Of a DNA stretch of 64,000 bases, positions 54,872-64,000 are shown piece by piece. The notes beneath the pieces are model-generated. The model saw only the letters and a list, made by a program, of their open reading frames with translations, did no database searches and was not told the DNA's origin. The translations under genes and the position numbers were made by a program. Position 1 is the first letter of the stretch. Each line of letters begins with the position of its first letter. Location: positions 28,661,768 through 28,725,767 of the forward strand of contig JAJEKV010000001.1 in NCBI GenBank assembly GCA_021234155.1, written 5' to 3'. This DNA comes from Isoetes taiwanensis. Lineage: Eukaryota > Streptophyta > Lycopodiopsida > Isoetales > Isoetaceae.

Positions 54872-55639
54872 GATGGGCAGATGGATTGGTGAGCCACGCC
54901 AGGACAGGCTCAGTCAATGCTGCCAAATGGAAGTCATTGAGGATGAATCTCATACCCTTCAAAGTTGCCCAAAGATATGATCAAATTCGGACGCTATGCC
55001 GAAGTTGGTCGTCCGCCAGCCGTTACATGTGACATTGAGCACAGCATCCGTACGGGTGCTGGGATCATACCTTCAGGAGGTTATGGACATGCGAGATCAG
55101 CTATGTCCTCGGGCACACACTTGACGTGTATATATACATTGATGTATACTTGTACGCTTTGACAAAGATTCTTATTATCGCCACGTTTTTCCTCGAAAAC
55201 CCTTGGGGGGGTTTTTAACCCAGACAGTAATAAGTTTGATGCGCTCTTTATGGGTCCCATAGGCCGATTGGCCTCAATGGACGATAAAAAATCATTCTCA
55301 TTCTCAGCTTTTTTATACAAGGTCCTATAAGTATGCTACTTTAACATATTCAGCTAGGTTAGTACGTATGTCAGTTGCAAAACTACTAAACATATGTCAG
55401 AGGATGGTTATGTTAGACGATAGTTATGGTATGCGTTGTGAGGAATATTGTGTTACTTTAAAAACTCAGCTTACATTGTTCAGTTCTTTTGAGTCCTCCT
55501 TCCATTTTGTTGACTGAATCGTTGATGCTTATTCCATCAGTTATTGTTGTCACTGCTTCTTTCTCCCACGTTGCTATTAATATTAGCAGTGCTAGAACTT
55601 CCAAGCTTTTTGCTATATTTCAGTGTCATGACGATTTGC
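54872..55639. other. Intergenic, no gene seen
   Basis: Possible LINE 3' remnant at first (GATGGGCAGATGGATTG..), then AT-rich spacer. Confidence 0.35.
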
Positions 55640-56085
55640 ACATCATCATTACCTTCAGCCATTTGCCTTTTGTTTTTATACCCTGCTCTGGAATGGCTAA
55701 ATTCCACACAAATTGGGAGAAGAATTGGCATTGCCAACATAGAGCACCCTCTTCTTCTTGCTCCAAATAGCACAAGTTTAATATTGTTTTCACTTGCTTC
55801 TTTATTTTTGCCCATGCGCTTTTCTGGATTGAACACCTCTGGCTCATCCCATGATGATGGACTGTTTGCCAGATTCCATACATTCATTAGAACTTTGGTC
55901 CTTATAAGAATATCATACATACATTCACTGAACTTTGATCCTTGTAGGAATATTATAGCCTGCTACTTTTTCCTTCCTTATGTTCATTCGTTCGCATCAG
56001 AAGAGGAATGAAACATGTAGCCTTAAGGATTCTTTTACCATCGCACTTAAATATGGACATTTTGGAATGTCTAGCTTTGTTGTGA
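55640..56085 (-). pseudogene. Cytochrome P450 C-terminal fragment
   Basis: On the minus strand: YLSAMVKESLRLH (the K-helix ExxR motif, ESLR) near 56060, then AGYNIPTRIKV. A second, partly duplicated version follows, YDILIRTKVLMNVWNLANSPSSWDEPEVFNPEK (the PERF region). Then comes VLFGARRRGCSML, the heme-binding loop, where the FxxGxRxCxG pattern is disturbed but the Cys is kept. A frameshift follows before QFVWNLAIPE. P450s are membrane-anchored monooxygenases; this is only the last quarter. A TGA interrupts the first copy and about 45 bp are duplicated in tandem. Confidence 0.75.
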
Positions 56086-57568
56086 TATTCCTTTATCTAA
56101 AACTTCATACATCTTCGTACAACCGCTACTGTAAGAAATGCCTTGCAAACTCCCCAATGTTTTGCTTGCAAAATCCCTCTCTGTTTTGCTTGCAAGAATC
56201 AATGACGGGAAACAAGACCGGAATTTCCATCAAGCGGCGGCTTACGTTTGGTAGCCGGCCAAATTTCGGGATTTCCGACCGGTAAACCGGCAGGGCTGCG
56301 CCACTTACCGGTTTATGGGCCAGAAACCCCTCAATCCGGCTAATTACCTAGCACAAAAATGTGTTTTGCAAGATAAGCAATGTTGGGGCAAAGAGTGGAT
56401 ACAAATATGTAAAGATCAATAGGTGGAAAAATAAACATGTGGAAGCAAAAAGCAAGTGGATAGCATGAAAACATAAGAAAAGATTGGATGGGGTCAATGA
56501 AAAGGTTAAACAACAATAAATTGAAAAAGTGGTTTAATTATAATCAAAGCATGAAGCAATGTGGGCAAATAAGACAAAAATAAACGTGGGCAAGAAAAGG
56601 TAAAAGCCAAATACGGCAAGAAGGAGCAGTTTTTTTTTTGCAAAGGCATGGCAAGGCATGGCACGGTTCTTTCTGCTCCTTAGCCTGATCTTTTGTAAAC
56701 AAGGGCGCCGGATTAGTCGATTGTAGGACCGACCTTGCTGGCTCTCCCATAAATTATCCAAGAAGTGTTTTGATTTGTCTCTGCAGCATCTTCAACATCG
56801 TCTTTTTCCTCATTCTTCTTTACAGATCGGTTCAAGATAATAGGAGGACAACCATATAGGTTTGATTTTACAGTGTTAGGGATCCCAACAGGCATTCCCT
56901 CATTTAGCAAATATCTAGACAGTAACTAATCAAGGCATGGGACAGAAAAGAATGGCAGATGACAAAGAAAGAGAAAACAGGCAAATCGCAATGGCAATAG
57001 AATGGGGTAAAATAAAGGACAGAAAGAAAGCAGTACAAGAATGACCTTGGGAAAGATTACATCTCGGTAGAACCTCTATAATGATGACGGATTTTCTCAT
57101 ATCCTCATCATCCGGCCTCAAAGGCAAAGATGGGATCAGATCTGGAGCTGCTCCAAAGGGCAAAAGATAGAAGGCGGAAAAAAAATGGACGAGAAATTTT
57201 GGAGAGTTGTAAGATATGGAAAGTTGGAACAATGTAAAAAAAAGAGAGATCCATGGAAGAAAGTAGGAACCTCCAAAATGTTGAAGGTGTTCCTGACAAA
57301 CCTTCAACCTCAATGGCTTAGAACCTCCAAGATCAAGAAGATTGCAAAAAGAAAGCTCAAATTTTGTGTTAGGACTGCTTTTCCAAAACCAGAAAAAGGG
57401 CCCTCAGCAAAACAGATGCCATTTGCAAATAGACTTGAGTTTTGACATGATTCCAATTCAAGAGGATACTCTAATACTCAAAGAATCTGTGGCCAAAAGT
57501 TAGATCTAAAAAATTATGCAGAGGCCTCTCAAATTTGCATTTCCGACCAAGTCAAAATTTGGTCAATG
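56086..57568. other. No recognised gene
   Basis: Contains a CCGGTAAACCGG-rich patch (56278-56325) and a minus-strand frame at 56910-56713 (LLNEGMPVGIPNTVKSNLYG..) that looks exon-like after a TCTAG but which I cannot assign. Confidence 0.35.
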
Positions 57569-58796
57569 TCACTTGGCAGCAACATCCTCCCTTGCCTTGT
57601 TCCACTTAAATACTAATTCTCTAGTTTTGAGAGTACCTTGAAGCTTTTGAGCAGCCTTGAAGGCTGCTATGTCTTTGGCTTTCTTGATAAGAATTGCATT
57701 TTCAGCCTCAAACCTATGCTCTTCTAGCTGCATTAATCTCATACACCTTTCCTTTAGTGCATCCTCCATTTTCAAATTTAATTTGATATGCCAATCTAAG
57801 AGAGGGTAATTCAAGCTCAATAGGGACAATAGACTCAACACCATACACAACACTGAAGGGTGTGTGCTTGGTAGATGCCTTAATGGTGGTCCTATATGCC
57901 CATAAGGCAGCATGTAGCTTGATGTGCCAATCTGTTTTTGATACACTAATGGTTTTCTTGAGAATTGACTTGAGAACCTTGTTTGTAGACTCAGCTTGGC
58001 CATTACCTTGAGGATAGAAGGCTGAGGTCTTAGTGTGTTTGACTTTGAGAGTAGATAGCAACGTGGCTATGGTTTTGTTCATAAATTGGGACCCGCTATC
58101 AGATATGAGCTCGAATGGAATTCCAAATCTAACACACATGTTTTCATGGAGAAACCTTACAGTAGTAAAGGCATTAGCCTCCCAAAGTGGGACTGCCTCA
58201 ACCCATTTTGTGAAATAATCAGTAGCTACAAGGATGAATTGATGTTGTGCTGATGAAGGAGGGTCTATGGGACCTATAAAATCAAGTCCCCATACTTGGA
58301 ATGGGCCTGAAGAGGATATGGCAGTGAGAGGAGCTGACTGCAACACTCTTTTGCCAAAGATTTGGCATTTATGACAACACTTAATTACATCATAGCAATC
58401 TTTAAAGAGAGTAGGCCAGAAATACCCTGATCTCAAAATATTATTGGTTGTTGTATCAACAGCAAAATGGCCTCCACAAACACCCTCAAGGCATGCTTCA
58501 GTGATCATCTTAGCCTCCTCAAGGTCCACACACCTCAGCAACACTCCTTCCTTGTCAACCTTGCACAAAAATTCCTCTATCAACCTGAACTTCTTGGATT
58601 TTTCTTTGAATCTTTCTTGGTTGCTGGTCATATCTTTAGACACCTCATTATACTCCAAGTACTTCCTAATGTCACATTGCCAATCCATTTCCTTCTCATA
58701 GATTAGTAGCCAAAGTGCAATCATTCTCCTCCAATCCCTTTTGACCTTCATATACAAATAAAACATTGGGAAGATAGGAGCTTGGATTATTAACAA
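57569..58796 (-). pseudogene. Ty3 integrase, nearly complete core
   Basis: The 360-codon frame from 58796 shows the H2C2 zinc part (GHFAVDTTTNNILRSGYFWP, CHKCQIFGK) and the core with WGLDFIGPIDPPS, ELISDSGSQF, and GNGQAESTNKVLKSIL, so D, D and E are all present. The C-terminal part continues after a shift near 57790 with ALKERCMRLMQLEEHRFEAE.. and ends WNKAREDVAAK. It has no chromodomain. This is the best preserved domain of the element. Confidence 0.85.
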
Positions 58797-59067
58797 GATT
58801 GACTACTTTCACACCAATATCATAGGTTTGAATTTTGCAAGCCCATCTACATAGTTTAGCTTTTGGCTCAATTTTGACAAAGAGAAGGGACATGGAGTTT
58901 TGCTTCATGAGCACTTGAATGTGGCTACTTTGCAAGAGATGTCCCTGCCTATCTATCATAAACATAAGGGCTGCTGTACTCTTCTCCAACCTTGAGTACC
59001 TAAGCTCAGTTTCAAACAACATTTTGCTTGCAAAGGAGACAATTCTATCATCTTGGAGCAATGCCAA
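58700..59067 (-). pseudogene. Ty3 RNase H (RT-linked)
   Basis: VSFASKMLFETELRYSRLEKSTAALMFMID and LCRWACKIQTYDIGVK match the RT-linked RNase H of Ty3 elements. The N-terminal DAS part is missing between 59067 and 59156. It overlaps the integrase frame start. Confidence 0.75.
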
Positions 59068-59155
59068 ATCTATGGCCTTTTGGTAACACTAATGTAGGCT
59101 TGGAAAGGCTTTTCAAGGTCTGGTGGTTTTAGGAAAGTGGATTGGCATATGGCTT

Positions 59156-59950
59156 CTATAATTCTCTCAAAGGCTTCTTGACAAGTTCATTCCAATTTAC
59201 TAGCATGTGCCTGCTCTCATTCTTTGTAAACTTCCCTACCTTTGTGAGGCTGGAAATAGGGCTGATAGTATGTGAAATGTGACGAGCATACATTCTTAGG
59301 AAGCTGGTCATACCTAGGAAGCTTTTGACTTGCTTAAGAGTTCTTGGAGGACCAAGCTTTTTCAAGGCCTCTACCTTGTTTGCTACTACTTGAATGCCAT
59401 TGGTGGAGACCTCATGATCCAATAGATCCCCTTTTGAGCATAAGAAGACAAACTTCTTTGGATTTAGACTCACACCTCCTTTCCTGCACATAGAATACAA
59501 CTTGATGAGATAGGCAAAATGATCTTTACAAGAAGTGCTCAAGCATAGGTCATCCACGAAAACTCTAAACAATGAGGAAGGCATATCCTTGAAAATGATG
59601 TCCATTGTTCTTTGGAATGTGGCTGAAGCATTCGCAAGTCCAAAGGGCATCCTTCTCATTGCAAAAGTTCCCCATGGTGTGATGAAAGAAGTCTTGGGTT
59701 GATCCTCCTCATTGATGTTGATTTGGTTGAATCCTGAAAATCCATCTAGAAAGGAATACATCTCCTTACCTGCAACATTATGCAAAACTTCCTCCAAAAA
59801 GGGTAAGGAATAACAATCTTTGATAGTTGCCTTGTTTAGGTCTCTATAATCAATGCATATTCTCATTGTTTTGTTCTTTTTTTCCACAAGAACAATGCAA
59901 AACAACCATTCAAAATTCACAATCTCTGAAATCACATCAGCATCCTTCAT
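59156..59950 (-). pseudogene. Ty3 reverse transcriptase
   Basis: MRICIDYRDLNKATIKDCYSLPF, GFSGFNQININEEDQPKTSFITPWGTF, MPFGLANASATFQR, RVFVDDLCLST (catalytic FVDD intact), HEVSTNGIQVVANKVEAL and KSFLGMTSFLRMYARHIS are all in one frame of 264 codons. The N-terminal fingers are changed (NFEWLFCIVLVEKKNK). Catalytic residues are intact, but it is isolated from its neighbours by stops. Confidence 0.85.
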
Positions 59951-60309
59951 TTTGTATAATTCTTCTTTGATTACTCCAAGAAAAGATGCATTTATCCTTC
60001 TTAGCTTCTACATAACAGGTTTCATGCCTTTCTTAATCTTGATTTCAAATTCACACACTTTTATCAACACCTATCAGCTCATTATAGTCCCAAGTAAACA
60101 TATCCTTCCATTCATCAAAGAATTTAACAACAAAAGCCTTATCTTCTTCTCTAAACAAGTCACCAATCTTAACTATTCTTTTGAACTTTTACCTCTCTTA
60201 CTTGCTTTTCTTCACTTGCATTGATGACCAAGATTGGGTAGAGCTGCTGTAAATCATCGTTTTCTAAGTCCTCATCTTTTATTGCTCCCTCGGCCAAGTG
60301 TTCAAGAAT

Positions 60310-60720
60310 AACACTTTCTACATAATGCATTAGCCTCACAATTTTGCTCTCTTGGCACATAATGTAACCTCCAAGACTTGAAGCTTGCTAACTCTTCCAA
60401 AACCTTATCTCTTAGCAAGATCATATCCTCATTTTTGGCCTGGTATTCTCTGAAAACCTACCTACAAATTAATTGCGAGCCTCCAAAAATAACAATGCTA
60501 GTTATGCCTAGATGCTTGGCTTCTTACAAGCCTGCTATGAGAGCTTTATACTCAGCCATGTTTGAGGTAATATTAGAGAAAATATTGCCTACTTTGGCCA
60601 GTAATCTATTAGAATGGTCCTTGAGAATTGCAGCAGAAGATGCAACACTTAACCTTTTAGATACTCCTCCATCAAACCACAAAAAGTACAATTTTTTCAC
60701 CTTGAGATGTGTTGACCTCC
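60310..60720 (-). pseudogene. Archaeal-type (plant-host-like) second RNase H
   Basis: YFLWFDGGVSKR.. with AAILKD.., NIFSNITSNMAEYKALIAGL, then in-phase after a stop EAKHLGITSIVIFGGSQLI and, in a shifted frame, LRDKVLEELASFKSW and HYVPREQNCEANAL. These match the blocks DGG, AEY.AL, .GDSQL and VPR..N..AD of archaeal-type RNase H. The third catalytic Asp is Gly (GGSQ) and the last is Asn (EAN), so it is inactive. It lies between the protease and RT. Confidence 0.75.
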
Positions 60721-60743
60721 ATGGACAGCTTTGGTTCTGATAT

Positions 60744-60985
60744 CTAAGCTGGGGAAGCAAGCTCATACTCACCGCAGGTGCTTGGTATTAAAAGATCCTC
60801 TTCAATAAAGTTTAAAGCTTCAAATTCTCCAACCTTGTTATAGAGGGTCACCTTGTTTCTTCCATCAGATATGGTACATTCTCCCTTTGACCATATAGGT
60901 CTTGCATCCACTGTAGACAACCATTTTCTTCCCAAAAGCAAGTCATAAATATCAGATTTCTCATCAACACCTTCAATGCAACCAC
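60744..60985 (-). pseudogene. Ty3 protease C-terminal part
   Basis: SDIYDLLLGRKWLSTVDARPIWSKGECTISDG matches the ILGRxWL segment that follows the flap in retropepsins. The DSGA box upstream is not readable; a frame at 61040-60960 (IGIVSNVPIDVEGIV) may be the segment before it. Confidence 0.6.
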
Positions 60986-61232
60986 AACAAAGTTAGCAGC
61001 TGCTACAATGCCTTCAACATCAATTGGAACATTACTTACAATGCCTATAGGGTTTGTCTTCCTTGATTTCTTGCTTTTCTTCCCTTAAATGATCCTTGTT
61101 CTCACAAAGATCTTCCCCGTCCTCATCTAATTCCATGGGGATATCTACCATATTAATGTTCAGAATGTGAGGTCCCATAGCAACAAAGGCTTCCTCAGGT
61201 GATTGTGACAGGACCCCTTGCAATATAAGATG

Positions 61233-62010
61233 TCAATATAAGAGGGCATCAATCGGTTCTATAGTCTCCTGGTGAAATTGAAGCAGTTGCTGTACCTCGG
61301 AGGGAAATTCGGCAGGGCTGAAGTCAATGAAGTCGTCCATACAATACTCAGTAAGCTCGTATAGGATGTTAGTTTTAATCTTGGATTTGAGGTCAGCTAT
61401 TACGTGGTATGTCCACATAATATCCTCCTACAGAAGATATTCTTGATCCTCATGATGAATAACCGAGAGGGTGTCCAATCCAATAAGTCTAGCTCCCTGT
61501 TCTCGATGCAACGGCATTTGATCGGCTAACTGCCTCCAGCAAACAAAATCATCCTTATTGACACGCTCATCGTCCTCCTCAGACGATATAGCTGGTGCTT
61601 TTCCCTTCTCTGTAGGCAAGGCCTTGTCCTTGACGTACTGATCCATAAGAATGGCCAATGCAAAGTTGACGTTAAAGTACCTTTGGCACTCGTGTAGTAT
61701 GATAGATGGGTGCTTCGCCCATCGGAGTTTCCCTTTAAGCATGTTGGTGGTGTGAGAGTCACCCCCCAACATCTCCCATAGTATATCCCTCTCCAAATAG
61801 AGGTGAGGCAGGTCGCCAAGGGGAATGCAATATGGAACCATTTCCTGAGTGTAGAACTCAAGGAATACAGTGTACTCCGGGTGCGCCTGCATGTTGGTAA
61901 TCAAGTCGATATCTTGGAGCAAGAAGGGATGGAGCAACTCGAAGGGAACCTGGAGATCCCAGTGCTCACCGTCGATGTACCACTAGGCAAGGCTAGGAGC
62001 GTACATTTGC
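61233..62010 (-). pseudogene. Unknown ORF series, possible gag-region or captured gene
   Basis: One frame with internal stops (TAG near 61988, TAA near 61428): YIDGEHWDLQVPFELLHPFLLQDIDL, FLEFYTQEMVPYCIPLGDLPHLYLE, LKGKLRWAKHPSIILHECQRYFN, then MWTYHVIADLKSKIKT and MDDFIDFSPAEFPSEVQQLL. I do not recognise the family. It begins shortly after a promoter-like site and lies between an H3 pseudogene and the Ty3 protease. It could be the element's extra ORF or a captured host gene. Confidence 0.4.
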
Positions 62011-62059
62011 ACAAGAGAGAGCAGAGAAGGAACAAGAGAACAAGGAGAGGAAAAGAGAA

Positions 62060-62115
62060 ATGAAACCCTAAATTTTTTCAATGGTCACTTTATTTAAAGA
62101 TATGCTGACGTCAGC
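62060..62115 (-). promoter_or_regulatory. Promoter-like site: CRE palindrome, TATA-like box, telo-box
   Basis: Reading the minus strand: GCTGACGTCAGC (62115-62104), a perfect 12-bp palindrome with the TGACGTCA bZIP core, then TCTTTAAATAAAG (about 62102-62090), then TTAGGGTTT (62071-62063, a telo-box of plant 5' regions) and a pyrimidine-rich leader before an ATG near 62010. Confidence 0.5.
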
Positions 62116-62294
62116 GTTAGACATCATTAATAATAATTATTATTAAAAATTCCTCTCTTTTTTTGTAAATAATTATGAAAATATATACAGCAAGAAATTA
62201 TGGGCAAAAATTGAGATTCCTATATTCACATCTGAAGATATATACAAGAAAATAATTTACAAGTGGTTTGAAAAAAATGGTGGGCTATTTGTGA

Positions 62295-62745
62295 TCCCCC
62301 CTGAATCCTTCGTGCCAAAGCTAGATCCTTCAGGATGATGGTAACCCTCTTCGCATGTATGGTACAGAGGCTAGCATCCCCAAAAAAGGCCACCAGGTAG
62401 TCTTCAGCGGCCTCTTGGAGGGCGAGCATAGCATAGGTCTGGAAGCGAAGATCAGTCTGATATTCCTGTGCTATCTCTCAGACCAGGCGTTGGAAGGGAA
62501 GCTTTCATAACAGAAGTTCTGTGCTCTTTGGAACTTCCAAATCTCCCTCAATGCCATGGTGCTGGGTTTCCACCTATGCGGCTTTCTTGCTGAGACGACG
62601 GCTTGGGAAGCGTCTTGCCCTCGGACACGGGCGGGGTCAGGCGGCATCCACGTGATCCTGCTGGTGGGCAGAGCTCATGGCCTTGCCAAGATTCCCCACC
62701 ACTTGGAGCTTCTGCTTGTAGGTGCTCCCCGACTTACGTGCCATG
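62295..62745 (-). pseudogene. Intronless histone H3-like pseudogene
   Basis: The core is unmistakable: KPHRWKPSTMALREIWKFQ, then (shifted) [62 protein letters not shown] and KDLALARRI. Two TGA stops (after TELLL and FQRLV) and one frameshift disable it. The tail before KPHR is unlike canonical H3 (MARKSGSTYKQKLQ..), so the start at 62745 may belong to the flanking frame. The loop-1 length is that of canonical H3 rather than CENH3, though EDYLV is also seen in CENH3. Lack of introns fits a retrocopy or an intronless H3 gene. Confidence 0.75.
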
Positions 62746-63537
62746 CTCTTCCGCTTCTGTCGGATAACGGGGACATCGGTTTGGTCCGGAGCCCGCTGGG
62801 TCTGCTGCTCCTCCACTGGCCGAATTTCGTGCTGGCTATCCCACTCAGTCTCCTACTGGACGACTTGTTCGGCTTGTTGCTGCCGTGCCCGCTCAGCTTC
62901 CTGTTGAGCGGCGTATATAGCTGCCATACGCTCTTCTATCTTGGCTAGGCAACGAGCGCTAATCCTTCTCAGCAACTCAGTCTTGTATCGGTTCGACCTA
63001 GCTTGCATGTCCTGCTGAATGAGTTTCATGAGTTCCGGGGTAAGGTATGACGGGATCTCGTCCCATTTAAAGGTCCCAGACTCATCATCAAAATGATAGA
63101 GGGGAAGGTAAATGGGATTCCCGTCAATTATGGCCCTACCATCTCCTAGGTAAATATAGTCTTTACCTCGAGTCTTTGGGTCTCCCGCTCCATCTCCCAC
63201 ACATCGTCAGTTATGGCTTCCATTTGGGCCTCCGCTCGGATTGCTTCATCTTCACTAACTTCAATGCAAGAAGGAGGATAGAACTTGACCAACTGATTAG
63301 GCAGCTCCACCAAGGTGTGCGGCTCCCCTAAAGCGATCAACTTTAGCAAGAAGCTCCTTCAGGTGAAAGATGGGGTAAGGCACCCTATTCCCAGCAGTGA
63401 ATTGCTTAACAAGCTCAGTCAAGAGGAGCTCAAGTGTTTCAGCGTCCCCGGCGAGTTGGTCACCAGTCACCAAGCTCGCCAAGGATTTGATTCACGTTGA
63501 GGTTGGAGTAGCTAGCAAACTGCCGAGTACGGGCCAT
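62746..63537 (-). pseudogene. Unknown charged ORF, frameshifted
   Basis: An ATG at 63537 begins MARTRQFASYSNLNVNQIL. Three shifts then pass through TLELLLTELVKQFTAGNRVPYPIFHLKELL, CIEVSEDEAIRAEAQMEAITDD and YLPLYHFDDESGTFKWDEIPSYLTPELM to a helical, Gln/Ala/Arg-rich end (KIEERMAAIYAAQQEAERARQQ). No family recognised. It may be a gag-like N-terminal ORF of the Ty3 element below, given the coiled tail and position. Confidence 0.4.
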
Positions 63538-63540
63538 GGT

Positions 63541-64000
63541 CGCGTGTACTAAACGAGATGTAGGAGTAGGGTGCTGGTACGATGGCGGCAGCGGCGGTCA
63601 TGGATCATGGCTATGGCAAAGCTTACGGCGGACAGACGAGGCGGTGGGAAGAAAAAGGACGAAAACAAAAAAGTAACCATCACTTTTTAAAATTTTAAAG
63701 GTTTTTTTATAAAAAAAAATTATACGGTAGAAAATATGTTAAGACCCGCAAGGCAGATGATTGAGGACGATCAGTCTTGAGACGGGAAAGAATTGTTACG
63801 GCACAAGCTCGGGGGAGTGGCTCAGAGGATTTGCAGAGATGAACACAGAGGCAAAGGTGTTAGTCACCATTTTGAAATCTAGATGTGTCGTGGAGTTAAA
63901 AGGAAGAAGCTGTTTTAATATAAAAAGGCCATGCCTGCTAAAAAAAGGCAAAAGTCGGAGAGAGATGTTGCCCTTTGGGGGCAACATCTCGCCAAAACAA
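63541..64000. other. No gene seen
   Basis: A GC-rich patch (63580-63650, ggcggcagcggcggtcatgg) then AT-rich DNA. It could be the 5' leader of the preceding minus-strand ORF. Confidence 0.35.

Larger units (their letters stand above)
57569..61020 (-). mobile_element. Ty3/gypsy element with an extra RNase H upstream of RT
   Basis: Minus-strand order: protease C-terminal part (about 60980-60744), an archaeal-type RNase H (about 60720-60310), RT (59950-59156), RNase H (59067-58700) and integrase (58796-57569). The second RNase H is a mark of the Tat/Ogre-like branch. Frames are broken between domains. No LTRs were identified; gag is probably represented by the decayed ORFs above 61.2 kb. Confidence 0.75.

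Noticed and set aside
55489-56011. Hydrophobic, membrane-like plus-strand frames
   Set aside because: They are the antisense of the P450 fragment on the minus strand.

Overview
The window is repeat-rich nuclear DNA from a land plant. The PLS-type PPR gene, plant D-2-hydroxyglutarate dehydrogenase and cytochrome P450 pieces, Ty3 elements with chromodomain or second RNase H, Ty1/copia, LINEs, tRNA-headed SINE-like modules and Helitrons all fit this. The style of the PPR protein and an endonuclease-bearing Helitron make a seed-free plant such as a fern my best guess, but that is inference. Introns are GT..AG and most intergenic DNA is AT-rich.

Layout. 1-2.7 kb: decayed minus-strand exons of a plant repeat-type protein family (FAENY-like motif), with a 508-bp LINE tail inserted in an intron between 21-bp target duplications; then an unassigned 201-codon ORF. 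2.9-18.8 kb: a three-level nest. A plus-strand Ty3 chromovirus (RT, RNase H, integrase, chromodomain, 3' LTR) is split inside its RT/RNase H by a 12.3-kb minus-strand LTR element (LTR copies at both ends, gag, no visible pol). That element is itself split by a 4.1-kb minus-strand Helitron carrying intron-containing pieces of D2HGDH and probably of an OSCA/CSC1-type channel gene. 19.7-20.3 kb: the last three exons of a mitochondrial inner-membrane-protease/signal-peptidase-I-like gene. 20.7-23.3 kb: a decayed minus-strand Ty3 pol. 25.5 kb: an LRR scrap. 27.8-30.0 kb: an intact 760-codon PPR gene, the best candidate for a functional host gene here. 31 kb: a LINE RT scrap.

32.5-38.4 kb holds the most unusual element: a plus-strand Helitron-type transposon. 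It encodes two Myb/SANT-like segments, a Cys/His cluster, a Rep nuclease region with an HUH motif (frameshifted), and a PIF1-type helicase interrupted by a consensus 89-nt intron and fused to an endonuclease/exonuclease/phosphatase domain, i.e. the Helentron/Helitron2 architecture. 39.9-42.8 kb: a minus-strand kinesin-light-chain-like TPR gene, at least two frameshifts, with a perfect 181-bp duplication that copies an exon end and splice donor.

43.4-51.6 kb: local duplications, then a 7.3-kb poly(A)-ended retroposon insertion with a 15-bp target duplication; its empty site is preserved in a neighbouring duplicate. Inside it sits a complete copia element with two 649-bp LTRs, PBS, PPT and a perfect 5-bp target duplication. 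54 kb: another LINE RT fragment. 55.6-56.1 kb: a P450 pseudogene. 57.6-61 kb: a minus-strand Ty3 element with an extra archaeal-type RNase H placed before the RT. 61-63.5 kb: decayed ORFs of unknown function, a promoter-like site with a perfect 12-bp palindrome, and an intronless histone H3-like pseudogene. Most of the sequence is explained by nested retrotransposition and Helitron capture rather than by a working gene cluster.
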